A stretch of DNA of 64,000 bases from Orientallactaga sibirica (taxonomy: Eukaryota; Chordata; Mammalia; Rodentia; Dipodidae). The stretch covers positions 248,001-312,000 of the forward strand of contig JAEOAD010001943.1 of assembly GCA_036365145.1 (NCBI GenBank), in the 5' to 3' direction. How positions within the stretch are numbered: the first letter of the stretch is position 1; every line of letters begins with the position of its first letter. This document shows positions 35,788-48,800 of the stretch, in pieces. A model generated the notes under the pieces. It did no database searches. It was not told the DNA's origin and saw only the letters and a program-made list of their open reading frames with translations. The translations under genes were made by a program, and so were the position numbers.

Positions 35788-38700
35788 ACCGAACACTGTG
35801 CTGTGTGAAATAAGTTACTTCACTTCTAGCAATCAGTTTAATTTCTACGAAGATGGTTGAGTACAGCAAGTTCAAACTTTCCTTGTTAATGTAATCTAAA
35901 AACATGGCCAAGGTAGTAGATTCGCCTCATTTGTAAAGTAATTTTTGGGAAAACAAACATCTTCATTGCCAAACATTGTACTGTGTAAAATAAGCTCATT
36001 TAGTTCTAGGAACCAGTTGCTTTCCTACAAAGATGGTTGAGTGCAGCAAGTTCAAACTTTCCTTGTTAATGTAATCTAAAAGATGCACAACTTAGTAGAT
36101 TGGCCTCATTTCTAAAGTACTTTGTTGAGAAAACAAACATATTCATTACCGAACACTGGACTATGAAATGAGCTAGTTAGGTTCTAGGAATCACTTGCTT
36201 TCCTACGAAGAAGGTTGAGTGCAGAAAGTTCAAACTTTCGTAGTTTGTGTAATCTAACAAGATGTACAAGTTAGTGGATTCTTGTCATTTCTAAATTAGT
36301 TTCTTTAGAAAACAACCATCTTCATTACTGAACACTGTACTGTGTGAAATAAGTTAATTCGGTTTTAGGAATCACTTGCTTTCCTACGAAGATGGTTGAG
36401 TGCAGCAAGTTCAAACTTTCCTAGTTTGTGTAATCCAAAAGATCTCCAAGTTAGTAGATTCGCCTCATTTCTAAAGTAGGTTCTTTAGAAAACAAACATT
36501 TTCAGTTCGAACACTGTACTGTGTCAAATAAGTTAATTCTGTTCTAGGAATCAGTTTCCTTTCTAAAAGATGGTTGAGTTTAGCAAGTTCAAACTTTCCT
36601 TGTTAATGTAATCTAAAAAGATGTCCAAGGTAGTAGATTCGCCTCATTTCTAAAGCAGTTTCTTTAGAAAAAAAACCTTCATTGCCAAACATTGTACTGT
36701 GTGAAATGAGCTAATTCGGTTCTAGGAATCAGTTTACTTTCTACGAGGATAGTTGAATTTAGCAAGTTCAAACTTTCCTTGTTAATGTAATTTAAAAGAT
36801 GTCGAAGTTAGTAGATTTGCCTCGTTGGTAAAGTAGTTTGTTGAGAAAACAAACATCGTCATTGCCGAACATTGTACTGTGTGAAAAAAGTCAATTCGAA
36901 TCTATAATTCAGTCGCTTTCCTACAAAGACGGTTGAGTGCAGCAAGTTCAAACATTACTTGTTAATGTAATGTAAAAAGATGCACAACGTAGTAGATTGG
37001 CCTCATTTCTAAAGTAGTTTCTTTATAAAGAAACATCTTCAGTACCGAACAGTGTACTGTGTGAAATAAGTTAATTCGCTTCTAGGAATCACTTGCTTTC
37101 CTATGAACAAGGTTGAGTGCAGCAAGTTCAAACTTTCCAACTTTGTGTAATCTAACAATATGTACGTTAGTGGATTGGCGTCATTTCTAAATTAGTTTCT
37201 TTAGAAAAACAAACATCTTCAGTACCGAACACTGTACTGTGTGAAATAAGTTAATTCAGTTCTAGGAATCAGTTTCCTTTCTACGAAGATGGTTGAGTTT
37301 AGCAAGTTCAAAATTTCCTTGTTAATGTAATCTAAAAAAAGATGTCCAAGTTAGTAGATTTGACTCATTTGTAAAGTAGTTTGTTGAGAAAACAAACATC
37401 TTCATTGCCAAACATTGTACCTGTGAAAAAAAGTAATTTGGATGTAGGAATTCAGTTCCTTTCCTACAAACACAGTTGATTGGAGCAAGTACAAACATTC
37501 CTTGTTAATATAATCTAAAAAAATGCACAAGTTAGTGTTTTGCCTCATTTCTAAAGTAATTTCTTTAGAAAAGAAACATCTTCATTGCGAACATTGTACT
37601 GTGTGAAATAAGTTAATTAAGTTCTAGGAATCAGTTTAATTTCTACAAAGAAGGTTGAGTGCAGCTTGTTCAAACTTTCCTAGTTTGTGTAATCTAACAA
37701 GATATACAACTTAGTGCATTTGCCTCTTTCTAAATTAGTTTCTTTAGAAAAGAAACATCTTCATTAGCGAACACAGTACTATGTGAAATAAGCTAGTTCG
37801 CTCTAGGAATCAGTTGCTTTCCTAAGAAGAAGGTTGAGTGCAGCAAGTTCAAACTTTCCTAGTTTGTTTAATCTAAAAAGATATACAAGTTAGTGGTTTC
37901 GCGTCATTTCTAAAGTGGTTTCTTTAGAAAACAAACATCTTCAGTACTGAACACTTTGCTGTGTGAAATAAGTTACTTCACTTCTAGCAATCAGTTTAAT
38001 TTCTACGAAGATGGTTGAGTACAGAAAGTTCAAACTTTCCTTGTTAATGTAATCTAAAAACATGGCCAAGGTAGTAGATTCGCCTCATTTGTAAAGTAAT
38101 TTTTTGGGAAAACAAACATCTTCATTGCCAAACATTGTACTGTGTAAAATAAGCTCATTTAGTTCTAGGAACCAGTTGCTTTCCTACAAAGATGGTTGAG
38201 TGCAGCAAGTTCAAACTTTCCTTGTTAATGTAATCTAAAAAGATGCACAACTTAGTAGATTGGCCTCATTTCTAAAGTACTTTGTTGAGAAAACAAACAT
38301 ATTCATTACCGAACACTGGACTATGAAATGAGCTAGTTCGGTTCTCGGAATCACTTGCTTTCCTACGAAGAAGGTTGAGTGCAGAAAGTTCAAACTTTCG
38401 TAGTTTGTGTAATCTAACAAGATGTACAAGTTAGTGGATTCTTGTCATTTCTAAATTAGTTTCTTTAGAAAACAACCATCTTCATTACCGAACACTGTAC
38501 TGTGTGAAATAAGTTAATTCGGTTTTAGGAATCACTTGCTTTCCTACGAAGGTTGAGTGCAGCAAGTTCAAACTTTCCTAGTTTGTGTAATCCAAAAAGA
38601 TCTCCAAGTTAGTAGATTCGCCTCATTTCTAAAGTAGGTTCTTTAGAAAACAAACATTTTCAGTTCCGAACACTGTACTGTGTCAAATAAGTTAATGCGG

Positions 38701-40106
38701 TTCTAGGAATCAGTTTCCTTTCTACGAAGATGGTTGAGTTTAGCAAGTTCAAACTTTCCTTGTTAATGTAATCTAAAAAGATGTCCAAGGTAGTAGATTC
38801 GCCTCATTTCTAAAGCAGTTTCTTTAGAAAAAAAAACCTTCATTGCCAAACATTGTACTGTGTGAAATGAGCTAATTTCGGTTCTAGGAATCAGTTTACT
38901 TTCTACAAAGGATAGTTGAATTTAGCAAGTTCAAACTTTCCTTGTTAATGTAATTTAAAAGATGTCGAAGTTAGTAGATTTGCCTCGTTGGTAAAGTAGT
39001 TTGTTGAGAAAACAAACATCTTCATTGCCGAACATTGTACTGTGTGAAAAAGTCAATTCGAATCTATAATTCAGTCGCTTTTCTACAAAGACGGTTGAGT
39101 GCAGCAAGTTCAAACATTACTTGTTAATGTAATGTAAAAAGATGCACAAGTTAGTAGATTGGCCTCATTTCTAAAGTAGTTTCTTTATAAAGAAACATCT
39201 TCAGTACCGAACAGTGTACTGTGTGAAATAAGTTAATTCGCTTCTAGGAATCACTTGCTTTCTATGAACAAGGTTGAGTGCAGCAAGTTCAAACTTTCCA
39301 ACTTTGTGTAATCTAACAATATGTACGTTAGTGGATTCGCGTCATTTCTAAATTCGTTTCTTTAGAAAACAAACATCTTCAGTACCGAACACTGTACTGT
39401 GTGAAATAAGTTAATTCAGTTCTAGGAATCAGTTTCCTTTCTACGAAGATGGTTGAGTTTAGCAAGTTCAAAATTTCCTTGTTAATGTAATCTAAAAAGA
39501 TGTCCAAGTTAGTAGATTTGACTCATTTGTAAAGTAGTTTGTTGAGAAAACAAACATCTTCATTGCCGAACATTGTACCTTGTGAAAAAAGGTAATTTGG
39601 ATGTAGAATTCAGTTCCTTTCCTACAAACACAGTTGATTGGAGCAAGTACAAACATTCCTTGTTAATATAATCCAAAAAAATGCACAACTTAGTGTACTC
39701 GCCTCATTTCTAAAGTAATTTCTTTAGAAAAGAAACATCTTCAGTACCGAACACTGTACTGTGTGAAATAAGTTAATTCGCTTCTAGGAATCAGTTTAAT
39801 TTCTACGAAGAAGGTTGAGTGCAGCTTGTTCAAACTTTCCTAGTTTGTGTAATCTAACAAGATATACAACTTAGTGCATTTGCCTCTTTCTAAATTAGTT
39901 TCTTTAGAAAAGAAACATCTTCATTACCGAACACAGTACTATGTGAAATAAGCTAGTTCCGCTCTAGGAATCACTTGCTTTCCTAAGAAGAAGGGTGAGT
40001 GCAGCAAGTTCAAACTTTCCTAGTTTGTGTAATCTAACAAGATATACAAGTTAGTGGTTTCGCGTTGTTTCTAAAGTGGTTTCTTTAGAAAACAAACATC
40101 TTCAGT
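35788..40106 (+). repeat. Twelve-monomer higher-order repeat, two tandem copies (~2.16 kb)
   Basis: Copy 1 is 35788-37945 and copy 2 is 37946-40106. The subclass order GHTSSSHTSHTT is identical in the two. Private variants recur 2158 bp apart, for example 'gttacttcacttctagc' at 35814 and 37972. 'ctaggaaccagttgc', 'gaacactggactatg', 'gatgtcgaagttag' and 'aacaatatgtacgttag' are also in both. Differences are scattered single bases and small indels: copy 2 lacks 'gat' near 38549 and has one more T near 38101. By eye identity is about 98%. Confidence 0.9.
36148..37043 (+). repeat. T-S-S-S-H block, reference copy of a dispersed five-monomer module
   Basis: This run of five units has relatives in the second 12-mer copy (about 38.3-39.2 kb), at 49965-50864 and at 59668-60521. 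Shared rare features in order are: 'agaaagttc' with 'actttcgtagtttg', 'ttaattcggttttagg' (ttttaag at 59.8 kb), 'gtaatccaaaa', 'gtgtcaaataag', and an S-unit 'gaggatagttgaattt'. Three of the four copies also have 'cctaygaaggttgag', three bases shorter. The module has therefore moved as a block. Confidence 0.8.
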
Positions 40107-41185
40107 ACTGAGCACTTTACTGTGTGAAATAAGTTAATTCGGTTGTAGGAATCAGTTTCCTTTCTACGAAGATGGTTGAGTGCAGAAAGTTCACACTTTC
40201 CTTGTTAATGTAATCTAAAAAGATGGCCAAGTTAGCAGACTCACCTCATTTGTAAGGTAGTTTGTTGAGAAAATTAACATCTTTATTGCCGAACATTGTA
40301 CTGTGTGAAATAAGCCCATTCGGTTCTAGGAATCACTTGCTTTCCTACAAAGAAGGTTGAGTGCAGCAAGTTCAAACTTTCCTTGTTAATGTAATCTAAA
40401 ACGATGCACAACTTAGTATATTGGCCTCATTTCTATAGCAGTTTGTTGAGAAAACAAACATATTCATTACCGAACACTGTACTATGTGAAATAACCTAGT
40501 TCCGTTCTAGCAATCACTTGCTTTCCTACGAAGAAGGTTGAGTGCAGCAAGTTCAAACTTTCCTAGTTTGTGTAATCTAACAAGATGTACAATTTAGTGG
40601 ATTCGCGTCATTTCTAAATTAGTTTCTTTAGAAAACAAACATCTTCAGTACCGAACACTGTACTGTGTGAAATAAGTTAATTCGTTTCTAGGAATCAGTT
40701 TCCTTTCTAAGAAAATGTTTGAGTTTAGCAAGTTCAAACTTTCCTTGTTAAGGTAATCAAAAAAGATGTCCAAGTTAGTAGATTGGCTTCATTTCTAATG
40801 TAGTTTCTTTAGAAAACAAACCTTCATTGCCAAACTTTGTACTGTGTGAAATGAGCTAATTCGGTTCTAGGAATCAGTTTACTTTCTATGAAGATGGTTG
40901 AGTTTAGCAAGTTCAAACTTTCCTTGTTAATGTGATCTAAAAGGATGTCCAAGTTAGTAGATTTGCCTCATTGGTAGTTTGTTGAGAAAACAAACATCTT
41001 CATTGCCAAACATTGTACTGTGTGAAAAAAGCTAATTTAGGTCTTGATTTCAGTTGCTTTCCTACAAAGAAGTTTGAGTCCAGCCAGTTCAAGCTTTCCT
41101 TGTTAATGTAATCTAACAAGATGCACAACGTAGTAGATTGGCCTCATTTCTAAAGTAGTGTTTTTAGAAAAGAAACATCTTCAGT
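39926..41185 (+). repeat. T-G-H-T-S-S-H block, first copy of a dispersed seven-monomer repeat
   Basis: The same seven-unit order recurs at 44542-45806, about 4.62 kb downstream. Shared variants are 'gatatacaagttagtgg' (40041 and 44657), 'gagcactttactg', 'catttgtaaggtag', 'attggcttcatttct' and 'taatgtgatctaaaa'. A final H unit in both has 'gcagccagttcaa' and 'aatctaacaagatgcac'. The first unit overlaps the end of the 12-mer repeat. Confidence 0.82.
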
Positions 41186-41465
41186 ACCGAACAGTGTACT
41201 GTGTGAAATAAGTTAATTCGCTTCTAGGAATCAGTTTAATTTCTACAAAGAAGGTTGAGTGCAGCAAGTTCAAACTTTCCTAGTTTGGGTAATCTAAAAA
41301 GATGTACGAGTTAGTGCATTCGCCTCATTTCTAAAGTACTTTATTTAGAAAAGAAACTTCTTCAGTACCGAACAGTGTACTGTGTGAAATAAGGTAATTC
41401 GGGTTTAGGAATCAGTTTAATTTCTACGAAGATGGTTGAGTGCAGCAAGTTGAAACTTTCCTTGT

Positions 41466-41690
41466 TAACGTTCAAAAAGATGGCCAAGTTGTAATCTCAA
41501 AAGTAATTTGTTGAAAACAAACATCTTCATTGCCAAACATTGTAGATGAAATAAGCTCATCGGTTCTAGGACTCAGTAGCTTTTCATAGAGATAACTAAA
41601 AAGATGTCAAGTTTCATTGCCTCATGGGTAAAGTAGTTCATTGAGAAAACATGTTCATTACTGTGTGAAAAAAAGCTCATTGGGTTCTAG
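41466..41690 (+). repeat. Scrambled patch 3: two to three shortened monomers
   Basis: Unit starts near 41367, 41532, 41660 and 41830 give lengths of about 165, 128 and 170 instead of 181. Breaks include 'cttgttaacgttcaaaaag', 'ccaagttgtaatctcaaaag' (a piece of the tgtaatct motif placed after the G word) and 'tcatagagataactaaaaag'. Another is 'acatgttcattactgtgtg', where the normal unit start has been lost. The patch lies about 280 bp after the seven-unit block ending at 41185. Confidence 0.78.
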
Positions 41691-42553
41691 AATTCAGTTG
41701 CTTTCCTATAAAGAAGGTTGAGTGCAGACAGTTGAAACTTTCCTTGTTAATGTAATCTAAAAAGATGCACAACGTAGGAGATTGGCCTCATTTCTAAAGT
41801 AGTTTCTTTAGAAAAGAAACATCTTCAGTATCAAACACTGTACTGTGTGAAATAAGTTAATTCGCTTCTAGGAATCAGTTTAATTTCTAAGAAGAAGGTT
41901 GAGTGCAACTTGTTCAAACTTTCCAAGTTTGTGTAATCTAACAAGATTTACAAGTTAGTGCTTTCGCCTCATTTCTAAAGTAGTTTCTTTAGAAAAGAAA
42001 CATCTTCATTACCGAGCACGGTACTATGTGAAATAAGCTATTTCCGTTCTAGGAATCACTTGCTTTCCTACGAAGAAGGTTGAGTGCAGCAAATTCAAAC
42101 TTTCCTAGTTTGTGTAATCTAACAAGATGTACAAGTTAGTGGATTCGTGTCGCTTCTAAAGTGGTTTCTTTAGAAAGAAAACATCTTCAGTACTGAACAC
42201 TGTACTGTGTGAAATAAGTTATTTCGGTTCTAGGAATCAGTTTCCTTTCTACGAAGATGGTTGAGTGCATCAAGTTCAAACTTTCCTTGTTAATGTAATC
42301 TAAAAAGATGGCCACGTTTGCAGATTCACCTCATTTGTAAGGTACTTTGTTGAGAAAACAAACATCTTCATTGCCGAACGTTATACTGTGTGAAATAAGC
42401 TCATTCGATTCTAGGAATCACTTGGTTTCCAACAAAGAAGGTTTAGTGCAGCAAGTTCAAACTTTCCTTGTTAATGTAATCTAAAAAGGTGCACAACTTA
42501 GTAGATTGGCCTCATTTCTAAAGTAGTTTGTTTAGAAAACAGACATCTTCATT

Positions 42554-43637
42554 ACCGAACACTGTACTATGTGAAAGAAGCTAGTTCCCTTCCAGGAATC
42601 ACTTGCTTTCCTACGAAGAAGGTTGAGTGCAGCAAGTTCAAACGTTCCTAGTTTGTGTAATCTAACAAGATGTACAAGGTAGTGGATTCACCTCATTTCT
42701 AAAGTAGTTTCTTTAGAAAAGAAACATCTTCAGTACCAGACATTGTACTGTGTGAATTAAGTGAATTCGCTTCTAGGAATCAGTTTAATTTCTACGAAGA
42801 TGGTTGAGTGCAGCAAGTTCAAACTTTCCTTGTTAATGTTATCTAAACAGATGGCCAAGTTAGTAGACTCGCCTCATTTGTAAAGTAGTTTGTTGAGAAA
42901 ACAAACATCTTCATTGCCAAACATTGTAATGTGTGAAATAAGCTCATTCGGTTCAGGAATCAGTTGCTTTCCTACAAAGAAGGTTGAGTGCAGCAAGTTC
43001 AAACTTTCACTGTTAATGTAATCTGAAAAGATGAACAACTTAGTAGATTGGCCTCATTTCTAAAGTAGTTTGTTTAGAAAACAAACATCTTCATTAGCGA
43101 ATACTGTACTATGTGAAATAAGCTAGTTCCGTTCTAGGAATCACTTGCTTTCCTACGAAGAAGGTTGAGTGCAGCAAGTTCAAACTTTCCTAGTTTGTGT
43201 AATCTAACAAGATGTACAAGTTAGTGGATTCACCTCATTTCTAAAGTAGTTTCTTTAGAAAAGAAACATCTTCAGTACCAAACACTGTACTGTGTGAAAT
43301 AAGTTAATTCGCTTCCAGGAATCAGTTTAATTTCAAGAAGATGGTTGAGGGCAGCAAGTTCAAACTTTCCTTGTTAATGTTATCTAAAAGGATGGCCAAG
43401 TTAGTAGATTCACCTCATTTGTAAAGTAGTTTGTGGAGAAAACAAACATCTTCATTGCCGAACATTGTACTGTGTGAAATAAGCTCATTTGGTTCTAGGA
43501 ATCAGTTGCTTTCCTATAAAGAAGGTTAAGTGCAGCAAGTTCGAACTTTCCTTGTTAATGTAATCTGAAAAGATGCACAACTTAGTAGATTGGCCTCATT
43601 TCTAAAGTAGTTTGTTTAGAAAACAAACATCTTCATT
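42554..43637 (+). repeat. T-G-H three-monomer higher-order repeat, two tandem copies (542 bp)
   Basis: Units start at 42554, 43096 and 43638. Shared variants include 'aatgttatctaaa' in the G unit (42838 and 43379), 'gtggattcacctcatttc' in the T unit and 'aagctagttcc'. The first H unit has 'gatgaacaac' where the second has 'gatgcacaac'. Confidence 0.7.
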
Positions 43638-44541
43638 ACCGAACACTGCACTATGTGAAATGAGGTAGTTCGGTTCTAGGAATCACTTGCTTTCCTACGA
43701 AGAAGGTTGAGTGCAGAAAGTTCAAACTTTCCTAGTTTGTGTAATCTAACAAGATGTACAAGTTACTGGTTCGAGTCGTTTTTAAAGTGGTTTCTTTAGA
43801 AAACAAACATCTTCAGTACTGTGCACTGTACTGTGTGAAATAAGTTAATTCGGTTCTATGAATCAGTTTCCTTTCTACGAAGATGGTTGAGTGCAGCAAG
43901 TTCAAACTTTCCTTGTTAATGTAATCTAAAAAGATGGCCAAGTTAGCAGATTCACCTCATTTGTAAGGTAGTTTGTTGAGAAAATTAACATCTTCATTGC
44001 CGTACATTGTACTGTGTGAAATAAGCTCATTCGGTTCTAGGAATCACTTGCTTTCCTACAAAGAAGGTTGAGTGCAGCAAGTTCAAACTTTCCTTGTTAA
44101 TGTAATGTAAAAAGATGCACAACTTAGTAGATTGGCCTCATTTCTAAAGTAGTTTCTTTAGAAAAGAAACATCTTCAGTACCGAACAGTGTACTGTGTGA
44201 AATGAGTTAATTCGCTTCTAGGAATCATTTTAATTTCTATGAAGAAGGTTGAGTGCAGCAAGTTCAAACTTTCCTTGTTCATGTAATCTAAAAAGATGGC
44301 CAAGTTAGAAGATTCGCCTCATTTGTAAAGTACTTTCTTGAGAAAACAAACATCTTCATTGCCGAACATTGTACTGTGTGAGATAAGCTCATTGGAATCT
44401 AGGAATCAGTTGCTTTCCTATAAAGAAGGTTGAGTGCAGCAAGTTCAAACTTTCCTTGTTAATGTAATCTGAAAAGATGCACAACTTTGTAGATTGTCCT
44501 CATTTCTAAAGTAGTTTGTTTAGAAAACAAACATCTTCATT

Positions 44542-45806
44542 ACCGAACACTGTACTATGTGAAATGAGCCAGTTCGGTTCTAGGAATCACTTGTATTCCT
44601 ACGAAGAAGGTTGAGTGGAGCAAGTTCAAACTTTCCTAGTTTGTGTAATCTAACAAGATATACAAGTTAGTGGTTTCGCGTCGTTTCTAAGGTGGTTTCT
44701 TTAGAAAACAAACATCTTCAGTACTGAGCACTTTACTGTGTGAAATAAGTTAATTCGGTTCTAGGAATCAGTTTCCTTTCTACGAAGATGGTTGAGTGAA
44801 GCAAGTTCAAACTTTCCTTGTTAATGTAATCTAAAAAGATGGCCCAGTTTGCAGACTCACCTCATTTGTAAGGTAGTTTGTTGAGAAAATTAACATCTTT
44901 ATTTGCGAACATTGTACTGTGTGAAATAAGCTCATTCGGTTATAGGAATCAGTTGCTTTCCTATAAAGAAGGTTGAGTGCAGCAAGTTCAAACTTTCCTT
45001 GTTAATGTAATCTAAAAGGATGCACAACTTACTGTATTGGCCTCATTTCTAAAGTAGTTTGTTTATAAAACAAACATCTTCATTACCGAACACTGTACTA
45101 TGTGAAATAAGCTACTTCCGTTCTCGGAATCACTTGCTTTCCTACGAAGAAGGTTGAGTGCAGCAAGTTCAAACTTTCCTAGTTTGTGTAATCTAACAAG
45201 ATGTACAAGTTAATGGATTCGCCTCATTTCTAAATTAGTTTCTTTAGAAAACAAACATCTTCAGTACCGAACACTGTACTGTGTGAAATAAGTTAATTCG
45301 GTTCTAGGAATCAGTTTCCTTTATACGAAGATGGTTGAGTTTAGCAAGTTCAAACTTTCCTTGTTAATGTAATCTAAAAAGATGTCCAAGTTAGTAGATT
45401 GGCTTCATTTCTACTGTAGTTTCTTTAGAAAACAAACCTTCATTGCCAAACTTTGTACTGTGTGAAATGAGCTAATTCGGTTCTAGGAAACAGTTTACGT
45501 TCTACGAAGATGGTTGAGTTTAGCAAGTTCAAACTTTGCTTGTTAATGTGATCTAAAAAGATGTCCAAGTTACTAGATTTGCCTCATTGTTAAAGTAGTT
45601 TGTTGAGAAAACAAACATCTTCATTGCCGAACATTGTACTGTGTGAAAAAAACTAATTTAGGTCTGGAATTCAGTTGCTTTCCTACAAAGAAGTTTGAGT
45701 GCAGCCAGTTCAATCTTTCCTTGTTAATGTAATCTAACAAGATGCACAACGTAGTAGATTGGCCTCATTTCTAAAGTAGTTTCTTTAGAAAAGAAACATC
45801 TTCAGT
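44542..45806 (+). repeat. T-G-H-T-S-S-H block, second copy of the dispersed seven-monomer repeat
   Basis: This copy matches 39926-41185 in unit order and in the rare variants listed there. It differs by scattered bases, for example 'tcatttctactgtag' against 'tcatttctaatgtag' in the first S unit. After it, a G unit follows (45924) where the first copy is followed by T, so homology stops at about 45.81 kb. Confidence 0.82.
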
Positions 45807-48800
45807 ACAGAACAATGTACTGTGTGAAATAAGTTAATTCGCTTCTAGGAATCAGTTTAATTTCTACGAAGATGGTTGAGGGCAGCACGTTCAAACTTTC
45901 CTTGCTAATGTAATCTAAAAATATGGCCAAGTTAGTAGATTCACCTCATTTGTAAAGTAGTTTGTTGAGAAAACAAACATCTTCATTGCCGAACATTGTA
46001 CTGTGTGAAATAAGCTCATTTGGTTGTAGGAATCAGTTGCTCTCCTTCAAAGAAGGTTGAGTGCAGCAAGTTCAAACTTTCCTTGTTAATGTAATCTAAA
46101 GAGATGGCCAAGTTACTAGATTCGCCTCATTTGTAAAGTAGTTTGTTGAGAAAACAAACATCTTCATTACCGAACATTGTACTGTGTGAAAAAAGCTAAT
46201 TCGGTTCTAGAATTCACTTGCTTTCCGACAAAGACGGTTGAGTGCAGCAAGTTCAAACTTTCTTTGTTAATGTAATCTAAAAAGATGCACAACTTACTAG
46301 ATTGGCTTCATTTCTAAAGTAGTTTCTTTAGAAAAGAAACATCTTCAGTCCCGAACAGTGTACGGCATGAAATAAGTTAATTCGCTTCTAGGAATCAGTT
46401 TAATTTCTACGAAGAAAGTTGATTGCAGCAAGTTCAAAGTTTCCTAGGTTGTGTATTTTAACAAGATCTACAAGTTAGTGGATTCGCCTCATTTCTAAAA
46501 TTGTTTCTTTAGAAAAGAAACATCTTCAGTAACGAACACTGTACTGTGTGAAATAAGTTAATTCGGTTCTAGGAATCTGTTTCCTTTTACGAAAATGGTT
46601 GAGTTTAGCAAGTTGAAACTTTCCTTGATAATGTAATCTAAAAAGATGTCCAAGTTAGGAAATTTGCCTCATTTCTAAAGTAGTTTCTTTAGAAAACAAA
46701 CCTTCATTGCCAAACATTGTACGGTGTGAAGTGAGCTAATTCGGTTCTAGGAATCAGTTTACTTTCTGCGAAGATGGTTGAGTTTAGCATGTTCAATCTT
46801 TCCTTGTTAATGTAATCTAAAAAAGATGTCCATGTTGGTAGATTTGCCTCATTGGTAAAGTAGTTTGTTGAGAAAACAAACATCTTCATTGCCGAACATT
46901 GTGCTGTGTGAAAAAAGCTAATTTCTTTCTGGAATTCAGTTGCTTTCCTACAAAGACGGTTGAGTGCAGCAAGTTCAAACTTTCCTTCATAATGTAATCT
47001 AAAAAGATACACAACATAGTAGATTGGCCTCATTTCTAAAGTAGTTTCTTTAGAAAAGAAACATCTTCAGTACCGAACCCTGTACTGTGTGAAATAAGTT
47101 AATTCGCTTCTAGGAATCAGTTTAATTTCTCCGAAGAAGGTTGAGTGTAGCAAGTTCAAATTTTCCTAGTTTGTGTAATCTAAAAAGATGTACAAGTTAG
47201 TGGATTTGCCTCATTTCTAACGTAGTTCCTTTAGAAAAGAAACATCTTCAGTACCAAACACTGTACTATGTGAAATAAGATAATTTGCTTCTAGGAATCA
47301 GTTTAATTTCTACTAAGAAGGATGACTGCAGCAAGTTCAAACTTTCCTAGTTTGTGTCATCTAAAAAGATGTACAAGTTAGTGGATTTGCATCGTTTCTA
47401 AAGTGGTTTCTTTAGAAAACAAACATCTTCAGTACGGGACACTGTACTGTGTGACATAAGTTAATTGTGTTCTAGTAATCAGTTTCCATTCTACGAAGAT
47501 GGTTGAGTGCAGCAAGTTCAAACTTTCCTTGTTAATGTAATCTAAAAAGATGGCCAAGTTAGCAGATTCACCTCATTTGTAAAGTAGTTTGTTGAGAAAA
47601 TTAACATCTTTATTGCCGATCAATGTACTGTGTGTAATAAGCTCATTTGTTTCTAGGAATCACTTGCTTTCCTTCAAAGAAAGTTGAGTGCAGCAAGTTC
47701 AAATTTTCCTTGTTAATGTAATCTAAAACGATGCACAACTTAGTAGACTGGCCTCATTTCTAAAGTAGTTTCTTTAGAAAAGAAACATCTTCATTATCGA
47801 ACACAGTACTGTGTGAAATAAGTTAATTCGCTTCTAGGAATCAGTTTAATTTCTACGAAGACGGTTGAGTGCAGCAAGTTCAAACTTTCCTTGTTAATGT
47901 AATCTAAAAAGATGGCCAAGTTAGTTGGATCGTCTCATTTATAAAGTAGTTTGTTGAGAAAACAAACATCTTCATTGCCAAACATTGTACTGTGTGAAAT
48001 AAGCTCATTCGGTTCTAGGAATCAGTCACTTTCCTACAAAAAAGGTTGAGTGCAGCAAGTTCAAACTTTCCGTGTTAATGTAATCTACAAAGATGCACAA
48101 CTTAGTAGATAGGCCTCATTTCTAAAGTAGTTTGTTTAGAAAACAAACATCTTCATTACCTACCACTGTACTATGTGAAATGAGCTAGTTCGGTTCGAGT
48201 AATCACTTGCTTTCCTACGAAGAAGGTTGAGTGCAGAAAGTTCAAACTTTCCTAGTTTGTGTAATCTAACAAGATGTACAAGTTAGTGGATTCGCATCAT
48301 TTCTAACGTGGTTCCTTTAGAAAACAAACATCTTCAGTACTGAACACTGTACTGTGTGAAATAAGTTAATTCGGTTCTAGGAATCAGTTACCTTTCCACG
48401 AACATGGTTGAGTGCAATAAGTTCAAACTTGTCTTCTTAATGTAATCTAAAAAGATGGCCAAGTTATCAGATTCCCCTCATTTGTAAAGTAGTTTGTTGA
48501 GAAAATAAACATTTTCATTGATGACAATGTACTGTGTGAAATAAGCTCATTCGGTTTTAGGAATCAGTTGCCGTCGTACAAAGAAGGTTGAGTTCAGCAA
48601 GTTCAAACTTTCCTTGTTAATGTAACCTAAAAAGATGCAAAACGTAGTAGATTGGCCTCATTTCTAAAGTAGTTTGTTTAGAAAACAAACATCTACTTGA
48701 CCGAACACTGTACTATGTGAAATAAGATAGTTTGGTTCTAGTAATAACTTGCTTTCCTACGAAGAAGATTGAGTGTAGCAAGTTCAAACTTTCCTAGTTT

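Larger units (their letters stand above)
41186..44541 (+). repeat. Array segment, 19 monomers, regular G-H-T trimers after a scrambled start
   Basis: Subclass order is T(gs)HTTGHTGHTGHTGHGH, with the bracketed units inside scrambled patch 3. From 42.2 kb the G-H-T order runs for three full cycles. A tandem trimer lies at 42554-43637. No gene or other element is seen. Confidence 0.85.

Noticed and set aside
46704..47033. Longest open frame, 109 codons on the minus strand
   Set aside because: It covers nearly two satellite units and exists only because of small indels that keep the frame open. Its residues are the same repeat-derived pieces. It is not a gene.
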